From contig CM070584.1 in the NCBI GenBank assembly GCA_036346355.1, positions 26,878,039-26,942,038 of the forward strand: a stretch of DNA of 64,000 nucleotides, read 5' to 3'. Shown in pieces: positions 23,288 through 34,589 of this stretch. How positions within the stretch are numbered: position 1 is the stretch's first letter; the number at the start of each line of letters is the position of its first letter. The stretch comes from Rhipidocladum racemiflorum. Lineage: Eukaryota; Streptophyta; Magnoliopsida; Poales; Poaceae. The position numbers and the translations under genes were made by a program. The notes under the pieces are model-generated. The model was given only the letters and a program-made list of their open reading frames with translations, ran no database searches and was not told the origin of the DNA.

Positions 23288-23295
23288 TATTTATA
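23288..23295 (-). promoter_or_regulatory. TATA box of solo LTR
   Basis: TATAAATA on the minus strand inside the 22612-24527 LTR, preceded by a purine-rich stretch; orientation agrees with that of the LTR. Confidence 0.5.
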
Positions 23296-23704
23296 ATGAA
23301 GTAAACCCTATCAGAGTGCGCATGCATGTACATTTGGTCCAACCTGACCCAATACATGCAAGCTACCCCAAACGATTACAACTCTGCATGAGTATAGCCC
23401 ACCTGCCATACTCACGTGACTAACCAGCCTCAATGTGCACTGTTCTCTAGCCCGAACGTCCCGCATGACATCCTCGACCACTAGGACCTCGATTCCTCCC
23501 TGAACCTAGTCCCGAACCTCAGTTCTTCCATGAACCTAGTTCCGGTCCCGTCATCGACCACGTTCGCCCTCGAGCAACACCTGCAAATGAACAAACCATA
23601 AAACAATTCCGAGCAAAAGTCCACGACTCAATATTATTCCATGCAACTACCCACACGAGCATTGCATACAAATCAACAAAAACCTAACCTGAGCACATCA
23701 CGTT

Positions 23705-24410
23705 GACGGCGGACCAAATCTTTGGTCCAGCGCACACAGGAACCAAACCCTAGAAAATACCGCTCACACCGGACTGAAACCTTGGTCCGGCGCAATCCAC
23801 GGCGGACCAAAAATTTGGTCCGGCGTACACTTCAAACTCTTCGGTTTAATGAAGAAATTGATCCAGCGAAAAAGCCTCAAAAACATGTTCACGGTGGACC
23901 AAAAAATTTGGTCCGACGTATATGTAAAACCTTCTGTTTCTCGAAGATTTGGTCCAGCAAAAACCATGTTCACGACGAACTAAAAATAAATCAGTTTGGC
24001 GTACATGCAAAACTTTCTGTTTTTGAAAAAACTCAGTCCATTGCATATACGAAAACAACCCTCAAAACGCCATTCACGACGGACCAAAAATTTGGTCCGG
24101 CGTACATGTGCTACACTCAGTTTGCAAAAGCAACTTGGTCCGGCACAAAAGCTTTAAAATCATGTTCACAGCGGAGCAAAGAAAAAAATGGTCCGACGCA
24201 AACATACTTTCATGATGGACTAAAAAACCAGTCCGACGCAAAATACCTCAAATGCACGTTCACGCCGGACTAAGAAATTGGTCCGGCGCAGATGCGAAAA
24301 ATGGTCCGGCGTACATGTAAAACTTACTGTTTTTCCAGAAACTTGGTCCGGCGCAAATGCCTCAAATTCATATTCACGGCGGACCGGGAACTTTGGTCCG
24401 GCGTATTCAT
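23705..24410. repeat. Degenerate tandem array of palindromic GGACCAAA/TTTGGTCC units
   Basis: About a dozen palindromes of the form CGGACCAAAAATTTGGTCCG, more or less decayed, are spaced roughly 60 bases apart. Longer units of about 120-130 bases include a CTTTCTGTTTTT segment. They make a spurious 183-codon open frame (23722-24273) rich in K, T and R, which is not a gene. The array lies in the U3 half of the solo LTR. Confidence 0.8.
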
Positions 24411-24527
24411 GAAAAACCTCTGTCACCTCGATGCTTAGTCAAGCACATGCACAAGCACAAGCACACTTTGCAAATGCAATTTTGGCAAGTTCAATTCTAA
24501 GCCAATTTTTTAGCACATGATTTCACA

Positions 24528-24866
24528 ACAACTATTCCCATTATCCCTGTTCGGAGCGGCCTCACGTGGTTCACCACACTACCCCCAAATTCGATCAATA
24601 CCTTGGTCGATTTAGAGAGCCGATTTCACGAGTATTTCTTTTGCGGGAGCCTAGAGTTGCGAATCTTCGACCTAAGTTCAGTATGACAGAAGTTTGGAGA
24701 GTCGGTGACTGAGTACATCAAAAGCTTTAGGGAAGTGCGAAACCGATGCTTCAGCGTCGTACTGCCGGATAACCAATTAGCCGATTTGGCTTTTCAAGGG
24801 CTAATTCCTCCCTTGAGGGATAAATTCGATGGCCAATAGTTCACCGATCTTAGCCACCTCCTCATA
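24528..24866 (+). pseudogene. Tat gag, capsid core part
   Basis: It reads RWFTTLPPNSINTLVDLESR, then ESVTEYIKSFREVRNRCFS and LADLAFQGLIPPLRDKF, the most conserved part of gypsy gag. A stop (TAG) falls at about 24837. At about 24866 it meets minus-strand copia integrase sequence; the rest of gag resumes at 32322 after an estimated gap of some tens of codons. Confidence 0.85.
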
Positions 24867-25212
24867 GTTCGATTCTTCCTTTCGGCCACCCCATTTTGTT
24901 GAGGGGAGTAGGGGGCTGAGAATTCGTGCTTGATTCCTTCTTCATCGAGATACTCCTCAACACCAATATTCTTGAACTCGGTGCCGTTCTCGCTTCGGAT
25001 TCTCTTGATCTTCACTTCAAACTCGTTTTGAGCTCTTCTCATGAAGTTCTTTAGAGTCACTTGGACTTCTCCTTTATCATGCAAGAAAAACACCCAAGTG
25101 AAGCGAGAAAAATCATCGACAATAACTAAACCATACTTACTTCCCCCGATGCTTATGTAGCTGACCGAACCGAAAAGATCCATATAAAGCATCTCCAACG
25201 GTCTTGAGGTCG
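24867..25212 (-). pseudogene. SIRE copia integrase core fragment
   Basis: Minus-strand reading gives RPLEMLYMDLFGSVSYISIG, then YGLVIVDDFSRFTWVFFL, RIRSENGTEFKN and SAPYSPQQNGVAERKNRT. This is the catalytic core with D, D and E context of Ty1/copia integrase of the SIRE/Maximus type. It stops at ERKNRT, where gypsy gag (plus strand) begins, so RT, RNase H and the 3' LTR of this copia element are gone. Confidence 0.88.
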
Positions 25213-28200
25213 TGTCGGGACCCGAATTTGCAAATCCGGACCCTCTGTGTATTCAGCACTAGTCCAGGAACGCGCTAGTGCACACAGTCTTAACATCGGT
25301 AAATATCACAATCATACCACTCGATACTAATAAAGTACTTTAATTAAATAGTCAAACTGGTTGCTCGACCTTATGGTCAAGTTACAAATATACGCCTCGC
25401 AGGGCGAAACTTATTAAGAGAGAAATAATAGCAGCGGAAAATAAGATAACATCGTGGCGCCATCTAGTATACCACAGGCAACTGACTGGGCTCGCTCCCT
25501 AAGTAGACGGTTCCTCTTGGAGCTCCTCCTCCAAAGCTGGTGTAGTCTCTTCTTCAACTAGTGTTGTATTGCGGCAAGGGTGAGTACTTGGTACTCAGCA
25601 AGTCATGCACAGAATGCAAGCTAATATACTATATGCATGGCTTGATACAAAGGAATAGCTCAAGGTATATTTGCAGTAAGCAGCATTTGACAAGTAGCAT
25701 AAGTAGATTCTAAAGCAGTAGAAACAAGGGTAACATTAATAACTTTTCCAGGAGTTTAATCAACATCTTTCCCATTCCTAATCCACAATTCCATTGACAA
25801 CATTATTTTAACCAAACCAAACCTTTCAAGTCCAAGTTATTTTCAAGAAAGTCTAACCCTTGACTGTAATTCCCGAGCGATGTCCAATACCGCGGACACG
25901 GCTATTCGAACAGATTATACACTCTGCAGAGGTTATGCACTTTACCCACAAGATACAAATAACACCACAAAGGCGAAGTTCAGTAACAAAGTCTTTCTAA
26001 ACTTCTAACAATACAAGTGGTCCTCCCGGTTGTTGCACACTAACCCTTCCCTTAGCTAAGGCGAAGTTTAGGCCAACCAACTGTTAGATGGGTACTGCCG
26101 CAGCACTCTGCACGCCTCCCACGTACAACTTACACAAAGGGTGTAGTTGACCTCCTGAGGTCCCACAGGTACGTTATTAGCAACTTAATCAACTAGGTCC
26201 GTCCCATTACAGACATGTGGTTGCACGATTGACTCAGTTCAAAGGCTTGCAAGGTTAAGTCCTTAGGGTGACCAGGGCAAGACTACCCAAAGAACCAAAC
26301 CAACATTCCCGGTGCCACAACTGGCCCACCCGATCATTCTTGCCACATGCCCCGGTCAAAAGCTATTTATCAAAACCCAGTTGATTACCATGCACCACGT
26401 GCCATCAACATCACATGATACCTTTCCAAAACAGGTTCAATATATCATTAAGTCAATATTAACATTTGATTGTTCAAAATCATGTCATGAGCACGTAGCA
26501 GGTCTAAGCCATATACTACAACGGTCTAAATTCCCATGTTGGCATTTTAATAGTATCCAACTAGTAAACCACAACTAGGGTGACAAGGGTCATGGCACAT
26601 ATCTAAGTAATCAAGGTGTCATACAACAATTTGGCATTTATCTAATTCCCCGTATTTAAATAAGGTATTTTCTATTTGAACTAGCATGCAATACATTAAA
26701 TCAAAATAGGTTTCAAAAATGGGATCAATATGGTCAAAGCACAACTTGCCTTCAAAAAGTACTTGTTCTTGGTCTTGAGTTTGATCCTGAGTCAATACTT
26801 CTCCTTCGAATCCTTCTGGCACTTCAACGTCTACTCGTAAAGCGTGCAAATAGCAACCAATGAATAAAACAGTAGACAAAAGTATCCAAACATCCAAATA
26901 AAGTCCATAAACAGAGAGAGCATAATTTTATGAATTTTTAGAAACTGAAATCGTCAAATTCGGAGTTAAAATGCAAAAGTTATAGCATTTTGAAGTTTAA
27001 ATAACCAATTAAATAATATTACTGAGGAAAACTTTAGTCCAAAAATTAAATAAAATTCATAATTAGGTAGATTTCAATTTTATACAAATTTAGAAATTTG
27101 AATCACTCAAATCGGAGTTGAAACGCAAAAGTTATAAGCGTTTGAAGTTTGAATCAAAATCTGAAATCATTATTTCGAATTAATAAATCATTTTCTTTTT
27201 CGGAAATTAATTATTGCGTCGGCAAGACACGTGGCAGCCTTCGATTGATCTCGCCGACGTCACCGGTTCATGGACGTGGTCCATGGTTTGCTTTCGGTCT
27301 ACTGTGGACTCGGCCCACGGCTTCCACGCGTGTCGCCGACAGCGGTTCCTCGTGACGCCATTGCCGACGTCAACGGCTCACCACGGCAGTCGACAGGTGG
27401 GACCCACTGGTGCCGTCATGGGTGACGCCACCACACGCCGGGGTGGCCGACATGTGGTTCGCCATGACGCCGGGCTGACGTCATGGTGTGGTTTGGCTGG
27501 GCCGCTGACGTGCGGGCCCCGCGTGTCAGTGACTCACACACGCGCGCGGGCGCGGCGGCTCGGCTCCCCGGACACGTGGCACGATCGTGTCCGTTGATTT
27601 GAAAATCAACGGCCGCGATTAGATCCAAGGTTAACACATTGAAAACTACACGGTGATCATGGGCCGTTCGATCTAGATCGGACGGTCCAGATCTGATCTG
27701 GGTTCCAGGGTTTGGGGAAGAACGTGGGCTCACCGTGTGCGTTCGATCTTGATCGGACGGCTGTCCGAGCTCGCGAGGTTGATGGCGACGCGGCGGCGCT
27801 GGCCTGGCCGGAGACGAAGACGGCAACCTCCCGAACGGCGTTCGGACGCGATTCCGGCGAAGTGAGTTGGCCTCCCGGGTGCGCCTTGGCCTGGGCTTCT
27901 CGGATCTGGACTCAATGGTGACAGGAGACGGCGGATGACGACGGAGAGGACGGAAAACTGCGGCGTAGGAGTGCTACAACTCCGGCGAGCAATTACGGCC
28001 ACGGCAGGGCGTTCCAAGCGGCGGCGGCTAGGGTAAAAGGTGCGGGAAGTCAAGGCGGTCCTCGAGGTGCGACCCGAGCATTAAATACCCTCGGCGTCCG
28101 TGCGAAAAACGGAGACCTAGGCCCACACGGCGGCGGGCGCGGAGGAGGAATCCGGCTCGGACTCGGGCGAAGACGACGACAGAGGACCGTCCACGTGGTG

Positions 28201-28700
28201 CGATCAACGGCCACGATTGGCTCGGCGCGATCGGATTAGGTCGGATCGGTGCGGCTCGATTTCGGCCGTTGGATCTTGATCCAACGGTCCCGCGCGGTTA
28301 GGGTTTGGACTTGATTCGGTCGAGTCACGTGGCTCGGGTCGGACTCGAGTCCGACTCGGGTTCCGACTCGGTCGGATGAACAGTACTCGACCCGAGTTGA
28401 TTTTCCAAATGATTTAATATTCAAACTAATTTCCAGAAATTCATTTAATTCAAGAAAAATAGCAAAATACTCAGAAAAATTCCAGAAAAATTCTGGAAAA
28501 TATTTTAGGGCATTTGGGACTCAAATAAAATATTTCCAACAAAACTTTATTTGAAAATTTAATTTCTTTAATTATTTCAATGTGGAATAAATTCAAATTA
28601 AATCCAAATAAATTCAAATAAATTCCACAAAATTCCAAAAATTCACCAAAGTGCCAAATCACACATGAACTTAAGAAAAGCAAAATTTTGGGGTGTTACA
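25213..28700 (-). mobile_element. Full-length chromovirus LTR inside SIRE element
   Basis: On the minus strand it starts TGTAACACCCC (28700) and ends CCCGACA (25213), 3488 bases, with all landmarks of the LTR at 6977. The flanks are GGTCG and GGTCC, four of five bases alike. The SIRE coding sequence on the two sides is not contiguous: gag-pol linker (NVRGP) on one side and mid-integrase (TSRPLEML) on the other. The protease and integrase start are therefore missing. It is either a solo LTR at a deletion or the product of recombination between two insertions. Confidence 0.85.
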
Positions 28701-30889
28701 GGTCCGCGCACGTTAGCAACAAGCGACTTTGGGACCCAAATGGAGCGAACAAAAGGAGTATTTCTTGGCTTGCGCCCAATATGATAAGCAACTACACGAC
28801 CAAGGTTAGTCTTTTTAATTACATAAGAAGCAAATAACTCGGAGTGAGCCTTGTACTTGGATGTTCCTTCACTTCTTACAAAGTGGATAGGCTCGCATAA
28901 AGGAGCAACCACGATGTTGCTCTTTTTGCCCTTTGGCGGAACATACCCAAGCCCTTGCCTCTTAGGATTACCTTGGCGCTTACCGAGAAACTCCTCTAAA
29001 CCCTTGCTAGCCTTGTAGTACTTTTGAAGTCCATCTTCAAGCATCACCTTAAGCTTCTCATTTTCATGAGCCAAGACTTTCAAAGTCTCACGGTTAGTAG
29101 CACAAGTAGCAACATCAATATTATAGCATCTAGCGCAACCGTTGCTTGTTGAAGGTATTCAAACTTTGGAGTTGTCAATTGAGGTAGAAGCATTATTCGA
29201 AAGATCAACAAGCTTCACTTCAAGAGCCTTGCAAGTATCCTTCGCTTGAGCAAGTTGCTCTAAGAGTGAAGTATTGGTGATCTCTAGACTAATCACTTCT
29301 TTCTTGGTCAAATTTGAGCTTTTGACCAAGTCCTCATTTTTCTTTCTTTCAAAAGCTAGGCTCTTCTCTAGCTCAAGATTTTTCACCTTTTCAAAAATGA
29401 GGAGATCTTCTTGAGCTTCAAGAATAGCCTCCTTTTGTTCGACTACCTCCTCCAACTTTTCAATATCTTTAAGTAGCAAGTCAAATTTCTTAATATCAAA
29501 ATCATTTATCGACTTGAATGCTACTTCTTCATCATCATCACTAGCGTCATCGCAATCATCTAAGCCATAATCAACAATAGAATGGATAGGACTTTTATAT
29601 GATACCTCGTGCCCCTTTGCCATATGGCACATTGGAGCATCTTCATCTCCATCGCTTAAGTTGTCGAAGAGGCTCTTCGACTTTGTCGGTGGAGTAGCAA
29701 TGGCGACGGTAGCAAGTCCTCCTTCATTGTCGGAGTTGGACTCGAACTCGGAGTCGGAGTCGGAGTTCCACTTCTTGCCGATGTAAGCGTGACCCTTGCC
29801 CTTGTACTTCTTGCTCTTGTCTTTGTCCTTCTTTCGGTACTTGTCTTTCTTGTAAGGCTTTTCTTCCTTCTTCTCTTTGTGCGGACACTCGGCAATGAAG
29901 TGGCCGGGTTCTCCACACTCATAGCACTTTCTTGTCGAGTGTCTCCCTCTTGACTTGTTGCCGAAGCTCTTGGAATGACTTCCCGGCTTGTAGCCTTTCT
30001 TCTTCAAGAATTTGTTGAATCTTCTTACTAATAGGGCCATGTCTTCATTTGTGAGCGGCCCACATGATTCTTCTTCTTCACTTGAACTTTCTTCCGCTTC
30101 TTGAGCTATTTTGACGACCTTCAAAGCAATGCCCTTATTCTTGCCGGACTTGAGCTCCTCTACCACTTCCGCTTCTTTGACCATCATCTCATCCATCATC
30201 AACCGGCCAATCACGTCATGAGGAGTGAGTGTGTCGAAGTTTGGCCGGTCGCGAATGAGTTGAACGAGATTGCGGTTGGTGGGGGTGATCACTTGGAGGA
30301 TGATCTTGACAATGGCTTTGTCGGTGAGCTCGGTGCTTCCAAGTCCCTTAGCTTGATTCACCAACACCATTAAGCGGTCAAACATCTTTGTGTAGGATTC
30401 TCCTTCTTCCAATGTGAATCAGCTTAGTTCTCCAATGATAAGCTCGATCTTGGATTCACGGACACTTGACAAACCTTCATGTGTTACCATTAGCCTTTCC
30501 CAAATTGCCTTGGCGTTGTCAAGACCATCGACTCGGTTAAACTCCAAATCACTCAAAGCATTAAACAAGGCATTGACGGCCAAGTCGTTGAAGTGTTGAG
30601 CTTTGTCTTCTTCGGAAGTATGATTGTTTGGATCGGCGGGCTTGAAACCTGTTTCAACAATCTTCCAAATGCAAGGATGAAGTGATCTCAAATGCATCTT
30701 CATCTTATGTTTCCATGCCGCATAGCGAGTGCCATCAAAATGAGGCGTTCGGCCAGAGGAGACGGAGACATAAGATGAAGAGTTTGAGACTCCAAAAGAA
30801 GAATAATCATAAGGAATAGCAACCCCTTTACCGGAACCCGTGGCCTTCTCTTGGTCATGGGTTTCGGTAATCTTTTCTATTTCCGACAT
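28701..30889 (-). pseudogene. SIRE/Maximus copia gag, one frame with two stops
   Basis: A single minus-strand frame runs from the ATG at 30889 (MSEIEKITETHDQEKATG) to the LTR junction at 28701, broken only by TGA at 30419-30421 and TGA at 29159-29161. It contains the UBN2-type gag domain (FDGTRYAAWKHKMKMHLRSL; IIGELS; EGESYTKMFDRLMVLVNQAK), a CCHC knuckle (CYECGEPGHFIAECPHK) at about 29885-29940, a lysine-rich stretch, an acidic stretch and a long coiled coil (29200-29520). The end reads KSLVANVRGP. Length and order match SIRE-type gag. There are no frameshifts in 2.2 kb, unlike neighbouring elements. Confidence 0.92.
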
Positions 30890-30931
30890 CTAAGATTCTC
30901 CAAGCGGTTAAGCCAAAACTACGGAGATTTT

Positions 30932-30943
30932 GCTCTGATACCA
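30932..30943 (-). other. Primer binding site of SIRE element
   Basis: The minus strand reads TGGTATCAGAGC two bases after the LTR end. It sets the minus orientation and the 5' LTR/internal boundary. Confidence 0.93.
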
Positions 30944-30945
30944 AT

Positions 30946-32321
30946 TGAAAGGACCGGAGATGTCGCCTAGAGGGGGGTGAATAAGCGAATTAAAAATTAC
31001 GCAGCGGAATTAAACTGCCCGAGCAGGTCAACTCAGAGTCTCCGGGTATTTTGTCCGGATACTCCGGGTTGTCCGGACTGTCCGGTATTTTACCCGGACA
31101 CTACGGGTTAGGGAGCTCGGGAACGAAACTGAAACTACTTAAACTTGCAACTAATTACTCAAATAGAAGATAGCAAAAGCAACCTAGAACTTTAAGCAAG
31201 TGCGGATCTAGAGCAAAGTAGTGACAAAAGCTAGATCTAAGCTCTGAGAGAATAAATCTACACAAGTTAAGAAAGAACCAAGAAAGGAAGTTGGAGACTT
31301 GATTTCTCACCAAGTTCGGATTCTTGAAGGGAATCCTACGTCTCTGTTGAGGTGGCTCGGTCGCACTTGGGCCGGGGTCTTTTTCAACCTGCTTTCGTCC
31401 CGGTGTTGCACAAATGCACTCGCCGGCTTCACTTCTTGTCTCTTCCCTTTCGGAGGCGAGACACGCCTTCACAAACGACCGGGGCACACCACAATCCTTG
31501 GTTGCTCCCGGTAACTCCTAGCCGTCTAGGAGACCTTCAACCTCCAAGAGTAACAACACCACAAGAGATCGCTTGGAGGATGAACTAGTGCTCAAGAACT
31601 TGGAATTAATGCACCTAGCACTTTACTTCTTCCTCTCCTCACCAAGAATGGATCAACAACCAAATCAAGAGGTGGGAGGAAGTGAGGGCTCTATTGAATG
31701 CTTGGAGTGTGTTAGGAATGGCTTGAATGCTGCTATGAATGAGCTCAAATGAGATTCTAGCCGTTGGGGGAGAGTGGGGGCTTTAAATACTCTTTTGGAA
31801 AACTAGCCGTTACTCCCAATTTTGAACTGTCCGGACACTCCGAACAATTTAACCCGGACACTCCGGATGATCCGGACTATCTGGACAAAATGTCCGGATA
31901 CTCCGGATAGACTGGAATGTGACTTTTTGGCTGAATGGGTTAACCCGGACACTCCGGACTAAATGTCTGGATACTCCGGGTTGGATGGCTCGGTTGGAAA
32001 TTGCTGTTTTTGGCAAATGCAAGTATTTGAGTGCTAGTTTGTATGCAAGACTTGACCTTGAGCACATGCACATCCTAAAAAAGATTTTCCGTCGTATCCT
32101 CTTAATAGTACGGCTATCCTTAAGACTCAAAAGAAAATGGAAATTACAAATCTCGTCTTGATGCCGTCCTTTTGAATTTTAACGTACGTAGAGGCGTCCA
32201 ATTTCATTCCAAGCTTGATGTGTTCTCGAGATCTGCATTATTCTTAGTTAAAACAATAGATCTCTTTAATCGTGTCATCATTAATCACCAAAATAAATTG
32301 AGGGACCTAGATGCACTTTCA
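30946..32321 (-). mobile_element. 5' LTR of SIRE/Maximus-like copia element
   Basis: On the minus strand it starts TGAAAGTGCATCTAGG (32321) and ends CCTTTCA (30946), 1376 bases. It sits immediately upstream of the tRNA-Met primer site and gag. It contains many copies of TCCGGACACTCCGG-like motifs (31020-31110 and 31830-31990) and a TATTTAAAG box on the minus strand near 31780. Its right end abuts Tat gag, so this marks where the SIRE element entered that gag. Confidence 0.9.
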
Positions 32322-33735
32322 CAAAGGGAATAAGAAGTCCTTGGTGTGCTCCTGGCTCAAACCGACTAAATCTAAGTCAGAAGTCAAATATTCTTTTGAT
32401 GTAACCAAGTGTGATCGCATCTTTGACCTGATATTACAAGAAAAGTTAGTACGATTGCCCGAAGGGCACACCATACCGTCGGCCGAAGAGCTCAAGAGGT
32501 ACGGTATTGCAAGTGGCACAATTCCTTTTTGTATAATACTAACGATTGCAATATTTTTCGCCAACAGATACAGTCGACCATTAAGGACTGACGACTAAAG
32601 TTTGTAGAAGAGCAAGCTCTACAGGTGGACACCAATCCTTTCTCGGTCAACATGGTCTGCTACTCGTCTGGGGGGAAAGAGTTAGTACGAGACAAGGTTC
32701 GCTCACTATCATCATTGACTGCAACAAGGTGCAAAACCGATAAAAAGATAGTGAGCGGGAAGGAAACTATACAGATCATCGTTGGCTCAATCCGAATCGA
32801 AGCCGATCGCGAAGGAAAACACTCGAGAACAATCAAGTTAAAAGGAAAACCCAAAGTTGACAAATGGTACAAGGCTGAAAGATCGGTACCGCCAAGAAAG
32901 CCAATCCAGAAAGCTAAGCTAACTTTTGCCCAACTATTGGCCAAATACGAACAGAGAAGTCAGAGATCACGGGATAGACCACCACAGCCGCTGGTAGATG
33001 CTTATCGGCCGACATCTGCTGAGAAGGCTCACGAGTGGTGCCCTTTCTGGCAGTTTTGCTGGGAACGTGGACTGGCATTACCACCTCCTTACATCTGCCC
33101 GATGTAGCACTACCCGAGACAAAACCAGGAACACATGCCAGCTCCCATGAGACATACATTGGAACCATGGCTCAGCCGACATTACGAGAATCAAAGAAAG
33201 CCGGTCCATGAGAGGATCTCGAAGCCGACTTAGGTGCAAAGACAACTAGAGGAAAAGCGTGAAACCGGCAGGTCAGGATCGCCCAATCAGGAGAATCAGA
33301 GGAGACCGGTCCATGAGAGAATCTCGAAGCTGGCTCAGGTGCAAGGACAGTCGAAAAAGAATGACGAAGAGGTTGGTGTATTAGAGTTAGCCGGAAAGAT
33401 CTGCCAGTCGATAGAACCAAGGCAACGATGGTGTCCTTCGGGGTTGACAAAATCTCAAAGACATCGGCTCCAACTCCTCAAGACGCAGGAGTTACGAGAG
33501 GCTGACAAAGAGAATTAGAGGGACGAAATGTTTAACAGGCTGCGACCTGCGAAGGCAGTAAGGAAGGAATGGCGGAAGAAAGGAGTCGTCCGGGAAGAAT
33601 CAAACTTAGCCGACGACATGGATTCACCAGTAGCGCGAGATGATACACCACCCCTGATGGATATCAACATGATGTTCGCCTTGCCGGCAGAGTTCAGAGC
33701 ACAGGCAATACCAGACCCAGAGCCCTGCGCATAGT
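32322..33735 (+). pseudogene. Tat gag, C-terminal part
   Basis: It resumes with NKKSLVCSWLKPTKSK and YSFDVTKCDRIFDLILQEKL. A zinc-finger-like YCKWHNSFLYNTNDC follows (32495-32540; a usual histidine has become Y/N). After a TGA the frame 32625-33107 continues (VDTNPFSVNMV, later EWCPFWQFCWERGL, a second Cys-rich motif). The repeated block PVHERISKLA occurs twice near 33205-33340. Stops and frame shifts separate the blocks. Orientation and order match Tat gag. Confidence 0.78.
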
Positions 33736-33743
33736 TGTGTTTA

Positions 33744-34300
33744 AGGTCATATTAACGGCAAGCCGATATCCAGGATGTTGGTAGACGGAGGAGCGATTGT
33801 CAACCTGATGCCATATTCGACTTGCAAGAAGTTGGACAAGATCGACGAGGATCTCATTAAAACCAATATAGTGCTGAATGACTTTACCAAAGATCCTACG
33901 GAAGCCAAGGGTGTCATGGTAACCGAGCTAACGGTCGGTAGCAAGACTTTGCTAGCTGCTTTTTTCATGGTCGACGCGAAGGGGAGTTACAGCGTACTAC
34001 TAGGGAGAGATTGGATACAAGCTAACTATTGTATCCCTTCAACTATGCATCAGAAGTTGATACAACGGAACAGTGATGCAATCGAAGTTGTGGAGGCTGA
34101 TACTTCAGCTCACATCGCTATGGCCAGCCCGGAGGCCAATTGGCCACACAAGGGAGCAAGATGTATCTCAGGCAAAACATTGGAGGACTGTGACTTTGTT
34201 TGTGTCAGCCAAGCTGGGATCAGTTCGATCAGCGTAAGACCAAGCATGCTCGATCGGACAAGTGAAATTCTGCGTCGATGGAAGCCGAATCAATAGTAAG
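33744..34300 (+). pseudogene. Tat aspartic protease
   Basis: The frame 33775-34296 starts at MLVDGGAIVNLMPYSTCKKL, where VDGGA is the Tat/Athila version of the retropepsin DSGA centre. It continues with KGVMVTELTVGSKTLLAAFF and YSVLLGRDWIQANYCIPSTM, ending in the conserved GRDWI element. The 173-codon stretch is uninterrupted, so the domain could have been lost to function only recently or through its neighbours. It processes gag-pol in intact relatives. Confidence 0.85.
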
Positions 34301-34589
34301 ATTGTTGCAAGAGAAGGCACAAAGTTATCGGCAGACGATCGATAGTTTTGAAGCCATCGGAGACTTCGAAGACACCAAGAAACTTGGGCAAGGGTTTACT
34401 TCAGCCGATCCGCTAGAAGAAGTAGACATAAGAGATGCGATCGGAAAAGACCAACCTTCATTAACTCTAGTCTGCATGTTGGCTATAAAGAAAAGCTTGT
34501 AAGATTGTTAAAAGAATATAGAGATTGTTTCGCTTGGGAGTATCATGAGATGCCAAGTCTAAGCCGACAGCTTGTTGAACATCGGCTAC

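Larger units (their letters stand above)
22612..24527 (-). mobile_element. SIRE-like copia solo LTR in Tat gag
   Basis: The ends are TG...CA. On the minus strand it begins TGTGAAATCATG and ends in the GGGGGGT-type terminus shared with the LTR at 30946. It is flanked by AAAAC (22607-22611) and ACAAC (24528-24532), a 5-bp duplication with one mismatch. Taking out 22612-24532 brings the gag reading LRVK / LFPLSLFGAA back into one frame across the junction. No internal domain is present, so it is a solo LTR of 1916 bases. A TATAAATA box (minus) lies at 23288-23295. Confidence 0.85.

Noticed and set aside
23722..24273. 183-codon plus-strand ORF
   Set aside because: It is made by the palindromic GGACCAAA/TTTGGTCC tandem array inside a solo LTR and has no domain.
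23705..24410. CRISPR-like array
   Set aside because: Units are palindromic, degenerate and directly tandem, in a plant retrotransposon LTR, with no uniform spacers and no cas genes.
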